64,000 bases of DNA from contig JALBUN010000009.1 in the NCBI GenBank assembly GCA_025174535.1, positions 1,364,001-1,428,000 on the forward strand, written 5' to 3'. The position numbers and the translations under genes are program-made. The notes below the pieces were generated by a model, which made no database searches, was not told where the DNA came from, and was given only the letters and a program-made list of their open reading frames with translations. Origin of the DNA: Cantharellus purpuraceus (lineage: Eukaryota; Basidiomycota; Agaricomycetes; Cantharellales; Hydnaceae). Below are positions 10,081 to 21,510 of this stretch, piece after piece; the stretch's first letter is position 1, and each line of letters begins with the position of its first letter.

Positions 10081-10944
10081 TGAGACCAGCTCCTTACACC
10101 TTACATAATGCAAACCACTGTAAGAAGGGATATCTGATATCCACATCAATGAGAGGGAGAGAGCTGTCACATGTGATAGTTCTTCTCCTCAGTTGGTGGG
10201 AATGAGTTCTGACTTTGATGGAACAGCAGGTAGCAGGTAGTGTCTGCAAGCTGTTCTGAAGCTGCGGCCAACTGCTCATTCCATGTAAATTGAGTGGATG
10301 AATAGACCCAGATGAATTTTGCAGATGAGAGACATGAATTCATGGTTGTGGGTAGCTATGTATCTTGATTGTACCCTGAAGCACACCATCTCAGGAGCAA
10401 AGCACATTTTGCAAACTGCTGAAAAACTGCACTTATATATGAAACCAAAGCTAAAGCTTTGGTAATAATATAAACCCAACTACACATGTGAGACTTGGGG
10501 TGTGCCAAATGTGAACTTCACCCACCTGGCTTATTTATGAATGCAGACACTGTCAATCTACACGCTGGCACCATGTGCCCAGAGTGATACTCTATGATGT
10601 GAATGGCCACCTGCTTGCACAAAGAGCACAAACTTAGTTACCTAAGGTGAACTAGCTGGTCCAAACTGGCTTGTCTATATAGAGGTTAGCTTGGTGGTTA
10701 GGTGCACTAGGTCCAATATGATATAGCCAAAGCAGTATATAAATATTGGTAACCACTATTTATATACACCATTCAATTGTATGATGCACATTGAGTGACA
10801 TGCCTAATGACTGCTATATACATCTGCATTCTTGTCATTTGTAGCCACTTCTGACATGCCTCTGTGGTACTATTCCTCTGCATACTGTGTCTCCAAGGCA
10901 TTTAGAGTTTTCCCTAACACCATAATTTTGTGGGTTCCAAAACA
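10081..10944 (-). repeat. Second LTR, related only at its 5' end
   Basis: On the minus strand this begins TGTTTTGGAACCCACAAAAT at 10944. The first ~45 bp match the start of the chromovirus LTR (872-916) with one or two differences, after which similarity is lost. A TATA-like run (gtgtatataaatag on the minus strand) and the absence of an ORF fit an LTR. The lower boundary is approximate. A purine-rich tract lies just outside 10944, so this is probably a 3' LTR whose internal region extends to higher coordinates. Confidence 0.5.
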
Positions 10945-11260
10945 CTTACCCCCAAGTGTATTTTTCATAAACTGTGAGTCCATTGTCTGGGAGTCCAAAG
11001 CTGCCCCTTCATCAAAAAGTCTATCAGTCAACAAGACTGAAGCTTCAGTCTGGTGAACATGAGGACACCAATGTGTGACACTCACCAAGCTGTGAAATGT
11101 AAATGGGTGGCTCTCAATGCCAACTCACATAAAGGGTTAGAACGAGTGGCCATAGTGAAGACAAGAAGTCAGTGCATCCAGCCAGGCTTGAAAGCGTCAG
11201 GTGTCACATGTGATTCTCGAGCTAGCACCCATGGAACGGTCCTAACACAAAGTCAATAAG
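10945..11260 (-). mobile_element. Truncated internal fragment of an LTR element
   Basis: Next to the LTR end at 10944 the minus strand shows a polypurine-like run (cttgggggtaag) and then sequence with the same small perfect inverted repeats as the chromovirus, for example the 18-bp palindrome at 11034-11051. A short ORF crosses it without a recognisable domain. It seems to be the 3' remnant of another hairpin-rich element, cut off before the host gene block. Confidence 0.4.
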
Positions 11261-11477
11261 GCGGATGATGAGTAAGCGGGGGTTGCACTGACCTTGCAAG
11301 CTGGCTTTGGAATTTCACGCCATGGGAGTTCAGGCATCACCCGAGTTTGCAGCTCGCACTAACCGCGCATCAAGAGACAATTTCAAACAAAAGGGTGGAA
11401 AAGAGAGATTTTATCATAGCCTTTTTAACACGCCGTGCAAGGTAAGCTGACACTGGCCCGCCAGCGTCATGCGTGTG

Positions 11478-12120
11478 TCAAGTGCTAAATCCAACCCCCA
11501 GGGGTGTACTGTCATCGCCGATTCGCCATATTGAAACCGTATGTTTTTGAGTCCACATATTTGGTGCGAGAATGATGTCAAAGAAAAATAGTGGCAACTG
11601 GAGGAAATGGGAAGAGTGGCGAGGATAGTGCTGAAATGCTAAGCGTCCAGACTGTCCAGCTTCTGCTTCCTGCGTTGGCAACTTTGATGCAAGGCACCCT
11701 GTCCTGAGTATCCTAGCCATTGTTTTCCCAAGACCGCGCCGAATGCGGTCAAAAGGCTGCTCGACAGGCTCATGTACGCAAGCGTTTGGATCCATATGGT
11801 GGTAGAGCTCGGTCCAGTCCGGACAGGAAGGGTGTTTCGGGTGGAGAATGTCGATTTGTTGAGCAGTCTCATAGAAGTATTCGGACTTAGGCTTGACTGC
11901 ATACGATGAAGGCTGAGCTGACGGCCAAGAACAGACCCACCTGAAGGTGCTTTGGATTTAATGTAGGTTAAAGCAAAGAATATAGCACGTACGAATTTGA
12001 GAAACACGTCCATATCTATGTTTTGCATTTCGATAAATTCATCACCATGCTGGTGTGCCACATGTTCTTACGCGAACAGGGATGCGAGGGGACATCTTGG
12101 TCAGTCCGTGGAAAGATATC
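11478..12120 (-). pseudogene. DUF6535-type membrane protein, broken copy
   Basis: The minus strand encodes a piece typical of the basidiomycete DUF6535 family: VGLFLAVSSAFIV, then SPNTSMRLLNKSTFS, IWIQTLAYMSLSSSLL and FGAVLGKQWLGY, ending with a hydrophobic stretch and ANMWTQKHTVSIW. An intron with good borders (gtacgt..cttcag, 11941-11992) separates the first hydrophobic segment from upstream sequence. The frame shifts near 11900 and again near 11640, and there is no convincing upstream start, so this is probably a pseudogene. The family's function is unknown; members are predicted multi-span membrane proteins. Confidence 0.65.
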
Positions 12121-12292
12121 CAATTCGTGCATAGTGTACAATACACCCTGGAGAGTAGCCACTGGCCAGGACCAAACTCGTGAGCTTGCGTTAGACCTGA
12201 AGCGTACACTTGCTGAGTTGTTGGTTTGTCCTCAAAATTTGCAGCAGTGGCGGCAGGTGGATTGTTCGTTTTTCACAGTTTGGTCAGCATAG

Positions 12293-13290
12293 TTAAGGAC
12301 TAAAGTAGGAGTGAATGGTAGACAGCACCGGTCAATCGCCAACCCTCATGCACATGATCTGATATGCTTCTCACGATGGACAAAGCCATCGCCACCAGAA
12401 GTTCTCACGCATTCCGCATCCCTGGCTCGCCACACGAGATGTCTGGCACCCAGTTCGAGAGTGGAATGAATAACATTTCAAATTCACACACGCTGCATGA
12501 CGTTTCTCTAACTCAGGCTCTTCTCGGCCAAATTCATTTACATGAGCCGCCGCCGTACAGATATTGGGCAATGACTCGAACCTCGTATCTTATCGCTGGC
12601 ACGCAGACATTTCCGCAGCTAGTCAGGTCGCCGCAAGTGGAAGAAAGATGTTCACGTGGGTGGGCTTGCGTTGAAGATAAGAGTGGCAAAAAAATATACC
12701 ATAAGTCAGAATCACAGCGACGCGACGCCGCTTTGCATGAGCAGCCAACGACGGTACTATCCTGCTTACCAGCACGAGCTCGAGAGCTCTTCAAGCAATC
12801 TACGCAGCCAACAAAAGGATGCATCTCTATCTTGAACATCTACAGCCGTGCTTGGCTGGTGTTAACTTTCTACAGTGTGTTTGAGACCGAGGGTGATTCA
12901 TAGGAAGTTGAGGATACATAAAAGCGTTTAAGCAACGGCGAACGCAACGGCGGTCGCATATCCATCCCCTGTGCGCATCCGCACGGGAATGCAAGAATAA
13001 GTTTCTTTCTATCAGTTCACATCATATATTCGCGCGAGGCGTACGTTTCTGGCCAGAGTACAAATCAATCTGCTGCAAAAGCCCAGGAAAAAAGGCAGAA
13101 TCGAACGGTGTCGTAGAAGTAGGCATAATCACAAGCTCACGGCCGCACTAGTCCTCAAGGCCTCATCACCATCGCCGCAAGACACATGCTCACACCTTCA
13201 GCTCTGCGATCACTCGTCTAGCCAAATCTGCCCTTTCAGCAGACCGAGGCTCAATGTGGCACTTGAACGGCTTCGGATGACTTAAAAGCG
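12293..13290. other. No confident gene between DUF6535 remnant and P450
   Basis: A 179-codon ORF runs from 12364 to 12903 on the plus strand, and a 101-codon one overlaps it on the minus strand. Neither has a recognisable domain, intron signals or a biased composition that would separate it from chance. The interval 12904-13290 is presumably the downstream flank of the minus-strand P450. Confidence 0.4.
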
Positions 13291-13300
13291 TACGAGTCGG

Positions 13301-15460
13301 TCAGGCATCCCGAATCCATTCACGAAAAAAATAGAATAAACGCTCGAACCTGATTGTCCCACTCATCCACTCGAGCTCTGGCTCAATCACATCACCATGT
13401 TCGTCCCGCGCCTTTGTAATATTAAACGTCGCAAGCGACATGGCGATGCAGAGGAAAAGAAAGGGTTCTGCGAGCTGTTGTCCCGGACATATCCTGTGAA
13501 CCATCAAGCTCGTGAGCATCTTACAGCATGAAGAAACCATTCCATCAGAGACACCGTAAACAAAAAGAAACACCCTGACCTTCTGCCGAAACCAAACGCC
13601 AGTTGCGACGGATTCATCGCTGCACCCTCAGCCTTTTCCTCCCCCAAGAACCGCTCGGGTCGGAACGTATGTGAGTCGGGGAATACCTCGGGATCACGCA
13701 GCATCCCCCTGATGGTGTGAAAAATAGATATATGAGTATGCAAGGCAGTGGGAAAGAGTATGGTTGTTGGTACGCACCATATGTTCGCAAAGACGATGGA
13801 GCCAGCGGGGATTCTATATCCTTCGTAGACATCGTCTTGCATCAATCGATGAGGGACACCTATCCGGAGAGCAGGGGCATTGACGTACGTGAGCTGTCAG
13901 TCAAACACTAGGAACTCACCCAGAGGAGCAACCGGCGCCCATCTCAGTAGTTCTTTGACAAGTGCATCAATATACGGCAACCTGATGCGGTCAGCGATAG
14001 AGGGAAGTCGCTCGCCGCCTATGACCTTGTCCAGCTCGGCTTGCGCAGCGTACTGCACGCGGGGGTGAGTGCACATCGCAAGGAAGAACGACGAGATGGA
14101 GGACACGGTCTGGAGGCAATATGAGTGTGAACTGCAATTCAATCAGGGATCAGTGGAGAGGGGAGCTTACCGTATCGGCTCCGCCTGGCACCCCCGGCAG
14201 TGAATACGTCCTCAAGTCTGCATGCAGGAAGGGTCAAGCCACTCACCTCCATAAAGGGACAACGCCGCCCACTTGACGACATCCTCTCTCTCCTGCGTAT
14301 ACCCATCCCGTAACAACTTCGAGACAAAAGACGTCCTCGCCTCTCCCTGTGCCTGCATTCAATGAACACACGTCGTCATCACTTGCACAACCACACTATA
14401 TCAAGGATTGTCACATCTGCACAACGCACCATTTGGGATTTTGTAAACTGAAAAGGCTCGTTGGCCATTTGGAATAAATGCTCTCGCCATATTGCCGCTG
14501 TGCGTCGGAAAGCCATGCCTGGTAGACTCGCGGGAATGTATCGCACTTTAGCGTTACATACACGAATGAGTGCGTGAGTCAGTGAGGAGTCGTGGACGCA
14601 CGCCATGGTATGAAATCAACTACAAAAACGCCCGGAGTGACCGCAATCGAGAATTCATCCACGGTCGACTCAGCGAGTTGTACGAAGTGGTCCGACTCGC
14701 CTTCCGATACGTCATATCCATAAGATATACTCAGTATAATCGCTCCTGCTGCGCTAAAATCAGGGTCACCCAAGCACAGTGTCAGAAGTGGAGTGTGCAA
14801 AGACTCACTGCCTTATATGCGCCACAAACTGCTCAGGCGTATCCAACACTCTCCCCAAAAACCTTGCGCATGCACTCTCCTGCAGCCCTCCAAACGTGCC
14901 CACCGCGCCCGGGCCCAAGACGCCTTTCGCAAGACGCCTCGTCTCGCGGAACCGCGCATCATACGGCATCAACGCGAGGGAGTGGTCCCAGCCTATGAGG
15001 TCGCCCGCCATCGTCATGCGCGGACGGTCAGAGTAGATGGCGGAGCGCTTTTCGAGGAGGTCGAGCGCGGCTTTGGCAGAGTTGAGCACAATGATAGAGC
15101 GGCCGAATGTGGTGAGATATATGATGTTGCCTGTGACAATCATCATGAGCACGGTGCGTGAGTGTTCGAACGTGGCAATCAGTGCTAGGGAAGGATGGAT
15201 GGTACAAAATGTATTATACCATAGAGTTTTGACCATTCTGCGAATGTGATCCATTCCACGGCTCGTGGGATATTGAAGAGGTTGCCCACGAGGGGCCAGC
15301 GGAACGGACCCGGCGGGAGGAGGGGCCCCTTTGATTTCGCGTTTCGGGCTCGGAGCTGGGTAGATAACAAATACAACGCGAGGGCACACAAGAGGGTGGG
15401 GAGAGGTGCAGGAAATAGGAAGAGGGGGAGAGAAAGCATGATGGTATACACTACAAGCAA
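13301..15460 (-). CDS. Cytochrome P450 monooxygenase (OrdA/CYP64-like), 10 exons
   Basis: Exons (minus strand, 5' to 3'): 15460-15220, 15130-14809, 14753-14602, 14545-14430, 14352-14247, 14184-14171, 14109-13920, 13859-13778, 13708-13580, 13493-13301; total 1545 nt, 514 aa, the normal length for a microsomal P450. All introns are GT..AG, 55-89 bp. An N-terminal hydrophobic anchor precedes the proline-rich hinge LPPGPFRWPLVGN (about 48-60). Then come the I-helix GGGADT, the K-helix ELLR (E-x-x-R), FRPERF and the heme loop FGFGRRICPG with the cysteine thiolate ligand. It should hydroxylate or otherwise oxidise a small lipophilic substrate in the ER with a P450 reductase. Resemblance is to OrdA-like fungal P450s; the substrate is unknown and no biosynthetic cluster surrounds it. 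Exon 6 is only 14 nt. Confidence 0.92.
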
Positions 15461-16012
15461 ACTGGCAGTTTTTAATTAGCTAGTATTTCCCTGTCATGCC
15501 AACCAAGCTCTAGCTCAGGGGCCCATCATAGTAGCGTTCGTGAGCATCATGCGCACCTACATCCGACTTGCATAGTAAATCACCTGTTTGACGCCAATGC
15601 GCCAGCGGCACGCATACCAGTGCGTGGGCACAACCACACCGATGCGGAGGCCAAGCAGGTCCTATAGTAAATACGAGTTGGGGCTGTTTGGGCAGCGTCC
15701 GAGAGACATATATCACATGACCATTGTGGACTAATTCAGGGAGCATGCTAAGAGTCCGGATCTCAATGCGATGGCACAACAGGGGTGGGTGGCTCGTTTG
15801 AGGAAGAGTTCACAAACGCTCAGCTACATACCGTACCTCGGTTACATAATTTAGAAGCCAAAAGATTATTGACTGGCTAATCCTCACCACCACTCATAAA
15901 TGCTAGCGACCTCCCAAGTTATGATTCAAGCGCAAACTATAACAAGGAATACCAAGAAGAAAAAACTGAAAACTGTCTCAAATAAAGATACAGTGGTGGC
16001 ACAAATGGTGCA
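15461..16012. other. Intergenic, no gene seen
   Basis: Between the start of the P450 and the end of the first Clp1-like gene, both on the minus strand. It should hold the P450 promoter. Only short random-looking ORFs are present and no clear TATA box was recognised. Confidence 0.5.
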
Positions 16013-17080
16013 CTACAGCTGCGACACCGGCACCCACTTCGCCCCAGTCTTGATCGCCAACGCACTTAACAACACCTCCCAAGCCACCTCAATCACTTGC
16101 GAAAGCTTGTCATCAAACACACCCAGCGCCGCCACGTTACTCCATAATCCGTGGACCTTGGCCGCGTGCGATAGCAGCGCATGAGCGGTAAAGGTGGCGG
16201 CATACAGCCGCGGGAGCTGATCCATCGACGGCTTGGCACCCCGCAGAGATATGGGAAGCAACGCCGCAAAGACGCGGTCCACCCGCTTCGTGTATAGGTA
16301 GTACAGAATAATCGAAAACGTCGCCAGATTAGGGATGCAGAAGGGTGTGACGGGGAGTGTGAGCTTGCTGCCAGCCGCAGCGGAAACTTTGGATTCTGCG
16401 GGGGGGAAGGGGGGGACATGCGCACAGTGCGCTGCGAAGACGAGGGCGTGTACGGGGAAGAGGGATACTCGTGTGGCGGGTTTCGAGTGAACTGCTAACA
16501 AATGTGAGGGTGCCTCCCCTGAGAGGTTATTAACCGCGACTTCAAGTTGCCGGGGTAGACGCTCGCGTGGCGTATCCACTATGGAGGTCGCCGCAACGTC
16601 ATATAATCTGAATCCAAACTAAGCTCACGTCGTCTCAAAAACAGAGCAAACAAAGACTTACTGCGGTCCCAGGACTTTCAGGCCATCACGGATAAAATCC
16701 AGTGCTACGCCCTTCAAACCAGGGTCGACCGCCTCAAGAGCGGCGCGAGATATATCTTTGAAAGGTGCACGCCTAAGACACCTTGGGAGCGTAACGGTCT
16801 TTTCATGGCCCTTGGATCCCGAAGATGTCTTAATATTTGCCATCTCGACATCCGAGTCGGCGTCCGCGACCGAAAATCGAAGCGTATGTAACGGTGCTAT
16901 AAACTGCGTGCGACAACGAGGGTTGCGAGCGGCCTCTCGCGAAATGACGACAGGCGAACATGTGGCAATATTCGTGCGGGAACGCAGTCGTCGCCCATTT
17001 GAGTTTCGTAAGACCGAAGAAGATGATTTGAAGACAGCGTTGTCTTTAGGAGTAATGGGTGTAGGAGTAGTACAAACCAT
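16013..17080 (-). CDS. Clp1-like protein, copy A
   Basis: Exons 17080-16662 and 16607-16013, joined across a 54-bp intron (gtaagt..ttcag), 337 aa. It belongs with the two similar genes at 18.0-19.0 and 20.4-21.5 kb. Shared blocks are RAPFKDISRAALEAVDPGLK, LDFIRDGLKVLGPQ immediately before the intron, LPRQLEVAVNN, SLFPVHALVFAAHCAHVPP, YYLYTKR and KVHGLWSNVAALGVFDDKLS. I recognise this layout as that of mushroom Clp1-like proteins, related to clampless1, a gene required for clamp-cell formation under the A mating-type genes; this is from memory of the family and was not searched. The N-terminal ~100 residues are Ser/Arg rich and probably disordered. No catalytic motif is visible. Confidence 0.75.
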
Positions 17081-17155
17081 GTTGATAGGAATGAGTCTTC
17101 ACGGGGAATATCGTGTGGCGTAGGTGCTTTTGTGAAGAGCGAAGGAGTTGCATAG

Positions 17156-17170
17156 TGTCCTTATATACCG
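17156..17170 (-). promoter_or_regulatory. TATA-like box upstream of Clp1-like copy A
   Basis: The minus strand reads ggtatataagga about 80 bp upstream of the start codon at 17080, a plausible core-promoter position. Confidence 0.4.
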
Positions 17171-17982
17171 TAGCTAGTGACAATAGAGTTTCGTGGAAAC
17201 TTTGATTGGATGAATAATTGACTGTTCTTGAACACGTGGGAATATTTCCTGGATGGATGGCTGACTATTTTGTAATCATGGACCTACAATGCCTGTCATT
17301 TCAATCTCCGCTCGGGTCACTTTAGATTAGTACCACTCTTTTGAGAACACCGGAGCCGTTGGGAGATCGGTCCGTGGGTCCGTCAATGACCTAACCATAG
17401 TTGCTTAGCAATGGGACAGGCACGTGACTCGCGTCAAACGTGTTGCGCTCTATCGCCTGCAGCATCCATCGCGCTCAGGCGTCTGCGTCATCGCCAGCAC
17501 GTCGCCAGTATCGTCGACGGCAACTCTGCAGCGACCAGCATCATTTCTCAAATTCTTCATCAGCATCCCACACTGCTTGACGCCGTTTCATTTCATCACC
17601 TTGTTCTGTTCGTCGACTTCGCTCGCCACCTTGGAAATGAACACGAATTCGGCGACAAGGGTTGCTGGGTGAAAGCTAGTGTGTATCACTATCTAAAGGT
17701 AGGCTGAATACTGTGGTCAACTTGCATCAGCTTAGGAGCGGATGTAGACGGCAACAAAACATAGTATATATATGTCATTTTTGTGGGCGGAACACGAATG
17801 GTCACGGTCATAATGATGCGTGACAATGATAATGACGACCGTGGGGGATTGTGGCAGCCGTGGGGATTGAATGGCGTGTGGGTACATGTGGGGTCCATTA
17901 AGGTTATGGGTCCATGGACGGATCTCTCAGCGGCCGGGGTATTTTAACTCTTTTTGTCTATCTACTAGGTTATAGTACGTAA
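17171..17982. other. Intergenic between two Clp1-like genes
   Basis: Two overlapping plus-strand ORFs (17411-17707, 17424-17672) have no recognisable domain and overlap in different frames, which argues for chance. The stretch should contain the upstream region of copy A and the 3' flank of copy B. Confidence 0.4.
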
Positions 17983-19001
17983 TCAGACCATCTTCCACTG
18001 CGTCCCAGTGCTAATTGCCAACGCCTCCACCAACACTGCCCATGCCGCTTCCATCGCTCTCGAAAGCCTCTCGTCAAACACCCCTAAGGCCGTCACATTG
18101 ATCCACACTCCAAACACCTTGGACATATACTTTCGGAGCATCTGAACATTGAAGGTAGCAGCATACGTTGTTGCATACTGCTCGACTTGCTCGGGCGTGA
18201 GGTCCACGTCCTCTGGCAGACTGATAGGGATAGGGAACACCGCCGCGAAAAAGTCGCTTGTGCGCCGGTGGTACAGGTACTTCAGTAGCAGCGGGAACGT
18301 TTTTGGGCTGGGCGGGAGGAATGGGATAACGGGCAGAGTGAGTGCGCTTCCTGCCTCGAGGGGTGTCCTCGGTTCAGAGTAGGGGAATGGGGGAACATGC
18401 GCACAGTGGGCCGCAAGGACGATCGCATGCACAGGGAAGATGGTGATTTGCCTCGAATCCCGTGCGTGGACTGCCAATAGGTGTGTGGGTGGTTCCGCCG
18501 AGGTGTTGTTGACCACCACCTCGAGCTCCGTGGGAAGATGCTCGCCGGACTCAGGAATACTCACTATTGAAGTCGCCGCGATGTCATAATATCTAGATCA
18601 AACTCAGCGTGCATCATCTCAAAAGTACAGCAAACTTACTGCGGTCCCACCATTTTCAGAGAGTCACGAATAAATTCCAGCGGGACATCCTTCAGGTGTG
18701 GATCAACTGCTTCAAGCGCCTCGTTATTTATGTCCTTGAACGGAGCACGCGAAAGGCACTTCGGGATCATCACGGTGTTCGGAAGGATGTCAGACCACAA
18801 GAGTGAGCTGATGTCCGAGCCTGCTATCTCAGCATCCGAAACAAAGTCCCCACCGATAGGAATTTTAAGCACTATCAATGGTGAGCTTCCTGGCAGAGAC
18901 TCTCCGCTGCCACTACGACCAAGCCCCCTATCGCTGCGAACGGATTCCGGAGAAATAGGTGGAGTAGGTGTATCATCCATGTGGTTAAGACGCATTGACA
19001 T
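17983..19001 (-). CDS. Clp1-like protein, copy B
   Basis: Exons 19001-18640 and 18592-17983, joined across a 47-bp intron (gtaagt..gatctag) at the same place as in copies A and C, right after GPQ; 323 aa. Conserved blocks: SRAPFKDINNEALEAVDPHL, LEFIRDSLKMVGPQ, LPTELEVVVNN, TIFPVHAIVLAAHCAHVPP, KYLYHRR and KVFGVWINVTALGVFDERLS. The start at 19001 is chosen because it gives an N-terminus of similar length to the paralogues; an in-frame ATG 72 nt upstream (19073) would add a lysine-rich extension. It is tandem with copy A and divergent from copy C. The region between YLYHRR and the ALGVFDE block is slightly longer than in the others. Confidence 0.75.
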
Positions 19002-20447
19002 GGAATATATGGTGATGCCAGTGGTCGGTTTAAATTTTTTTTTTTGTTTGGTTTTTCTGACAAGAGCAAGCAAACTGCATATTTCTTTTATACGATGTCG
19101 GGACCATGGTGGGAATATTCTTCTGAATTGTCGCTGTAATCATGGACCCACAAACGTGTTGTTTTTACAGGTTATAAAGGGATTTCTCGTCTCTCGACTT
19201 GAATTGCAGTTTGAGCGCGCTTGTGTGTTGACAGCCTAACGTCGCTTCCATTTATTTTTTCCGCGTTTCATCGCGAGTCAACCAACGCGACCCGACGAGA
19301 TTTACAGCGCCTGCCGGTATTCCAATCAATTGGCTCCCATTGTTGCTGGGTGTTCCCTTCACAGTGCGGTCCCGAAATCCAAGCACCCACACCTGTAGTT
19401 GCGAAGAAGCTCGGAACCCCTGGCGCGACTTCCATACTCATGGCATGTTCCAAGTCCTCAAACGGGATACATGTCATTGAGTTTTCACCCCAAATTTGCC
19501 TCCGTGAACCCCTCCTAAGCCGATGGATCCCTGTATGCGGTGCCTTGTTCTTTGGTCTCGCTCTCAACATGTCTGCTACGGTATATCTCCAGGTCCTTCA
19601 GAGCGAAAGGTGTTGCTTGTATGAGCTCTATTCGTTGTTTACACATCTCCAAGGATACGGGCTACGATCGCACCAAGAGAGAACCGTGTGAACGAATCCA
19701 CTAGTGACGCGGGATGCCTGCCCTCGTGACTTCTTGCGACACGTGTTGCGTGAATACGAAACGATACATGGGGTTAGTCTCCTTGAATCCCTTGAATCCA
19801 GACCACATCAAGAATGCAGCTGACGAGGACAAACAAACAGATATGCTGCTAGCCACAAGCCGCAGCCCAATATGTGAACAAGAGATGTGAGCCGTACACA
19901 TGAATGGCTTTCCAAGGCTTTTCAAACGCCGGGCTAATGCGGAGAATGTTACCCCGAAAGGCGAGCCGCGATTAGACATGGATATATCCGTCGAACGAAG
20001 AGATTAATAGGAAGAAGCCGAAAGAAGTACAATCTCCCAACACATCATGGCGATAACCATATCGAGCGCTGTGAGAAGGCAGATGACTTGGGAATTTCGA
20101 AACACGAAAGGCGAAGCGATGGGTATACCGTGACATGAAGGTTGGTTAGAAAAGAGAGAAGGAGAGAGCGGATATGGCACCTTGGAAACCCCCTTGAGCC
20201 AGCAGGCGATAACAAAGACGAGGCCGTAGAAAAGGAAGGAAATCGGAGATCGCGTGACTGCCGAAGATTGGCAACAATGCGGAGATTGAAATGGCGTCTT
20301 GTAGGTCCATGATTACAAGGGCATCAGCCATCTACAAGAATGTTCCCACGGGCCTCGCAACGAATGCCGGTATAAAGACTCTGCGTGGCGAGCACTCCTC
20401 CTCACACCACTACCACTACCACGTGAACTCATCTCCCTGAATCTAAG
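19002..20447. other. Divergent intergenic region of copies B and C
   Basis: About 1.45 kb lies between the start codons of two divergent Clp1-like genes and could hold shared control elements. ORFs 19221-19691 (+), 19268-19570 (-), 19701-19979 (-) and 20146-20331 (-) have no domain I recognise. The last two are adjacent on one strand and partly hydrophobic, so a small spliced membrane protein cannot be excluded. A TATA-like cggtataaagac at about 20368-20379 sits 70 bp upstream of copy C. Confidence 0.4.
20368..20379 (+). promoter_or_regulatory. TATA-like box upstream of Clp1-like copy C
   Basis: ggtataaagac lies about 70-80 bp before the ATG at 20448, a normal position for a core promoter in fungi; the leader that follows is rich in cac/ctc repeats. 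Confidence 0.45.
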
Positions 20448-21510
20448 ATGGTTCTTAACACCTCTCCTGATCCCATGGACAACAAGGAGAACGTCCTCTT
20501 TAGACCGTCTTCATCCGTCCTGCGAAACGCCAACGGACGCCGACCTCGTTCCCGTACCAGCAATACGCCCTCCCCCGTCGTTATCGCTCGCGAACCTTCT
20601 CGCGAGCCGCGCCGTCACTACACCCAGTCACCGCCAGCAACCCAGTCTTCGCTCCGATTCGCCATTGACACCGATATTGAGATGACGGATGTCGACGCAC
20701 CCACATCCTCAGAATCGAACTGCGCCCCGCAAACTCCCCAGCGGAGCGTCCAGTTGCCCAGAATCCTCAAACGCGCACCTTTCCGGGAAGTCTCCCCTGC
20801 AGCGCTTGAGGCAGTGGATCCAGCTTTGAAGGGCGTCCCGTTAGAGTTTATCATTGACAACTTAAAAGTAATTGGGCCGGAGTAAGTAACACTCACATTA
20901 TCTAAAGACGACATATGTTGATTTTGGCCCAAGATTGCTCACCGTCGCATCAACTACAATCGCGGACCCGTGTCATGACCGCCTCCCTCGCAGACTTGAG
21001 GTCACGGTCAATGACTTTTCCTCCGATACCCCGACACATTTGTTCGCAGTACACACGAAGCCCATTACACGCGTATCCCTCTATCCCGTACACGCACTGG
21101 TCTTTGCGGCGCACTGTGCGCATATTCCACCGATCCCCGAAACGAACACCGCGGCGCCCGCTGAGGATAAGAAGAAGGTCGTGCTCCCTGTTGTGCCACT
21201 TTGCCTTCCGAACCCGCCGACGTTCCCGATGCTGCTGCATTACCTTTATACGAAGCGCGGAGATCATTTGTTGGCATTGTTGCTCCCCATGCCTCCACGA
21301 GGCCCTCAACCGTCACTGAAGCAACTCTCGCAGACGACGGCTGCGACTTTTACTGTTCAGGCGCTGCTGTCGTACGCGGCCAAGGTACACGGACTGTGGA
21401 GTAACATTGCGGTGTTAGGCGTGTTTGACGAGAAACTGTCGCGGATGATTGAGGTGGCTTGGGAGGTACTGTTGGATGCGTTGGCGATTAGCACTGGGGG
21501 GACGTCATAA
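20448..21510 (+). CDS. Clp1-like protein, copy C
   Basis: Exons 20448-20881 and 20934-21510, joined across a 52-bp intron (gtaagt..cccaag), 336 aa. The intron falls right after the LKVIGPE block, matching copies A and B. Other conserved segments: KRAPFREVSPAALEAVDPAL, LPRRLEVTVND, SLYPVHALVFAAHCAHIPP, HYLYTKR and KVHGLWSNIAVLGVFDEKLS. Copies A and C are clearly closer to each other than to B (compare YLYTKR and GLWSN). The N-terminal third is Pro/Ser/Arg rich and likely unstructured, the rest mostly hydrophobic-helical. The role inferred from the family is in mating-type-dependent development; no direct evidence in this window. Confidence 0.77.

Noticed and set aside
122..10944. One full-length element with LTRs at 122-916 and 10081-10944
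   Set aside because: The two LTRs match only over the first ~45 bp, their outer 5-bp flanks differ (gtgat against cttac), and a polypurine-like tract sits outside 10944, which fits a separate element.
12560..12600. tRNA gene on the minus strand (ggttcgagtc B-box-like)
   Set aside because: The T-stem does not pair and no A-box or acceptor stem was found.
12364..12903. 179-codon plus-strand ORF as a gene
   Set aside because: No domain, no intron support and ordinary length for chance in this composition; kept only as a note.
19701..20331. Pheromone receptor (STE3-like) near the Clp1-like genes
   Set aside because: Hydrophobic patches exist in two short ORFs, but no STE3 motif or seven-helix layout could be assembled.
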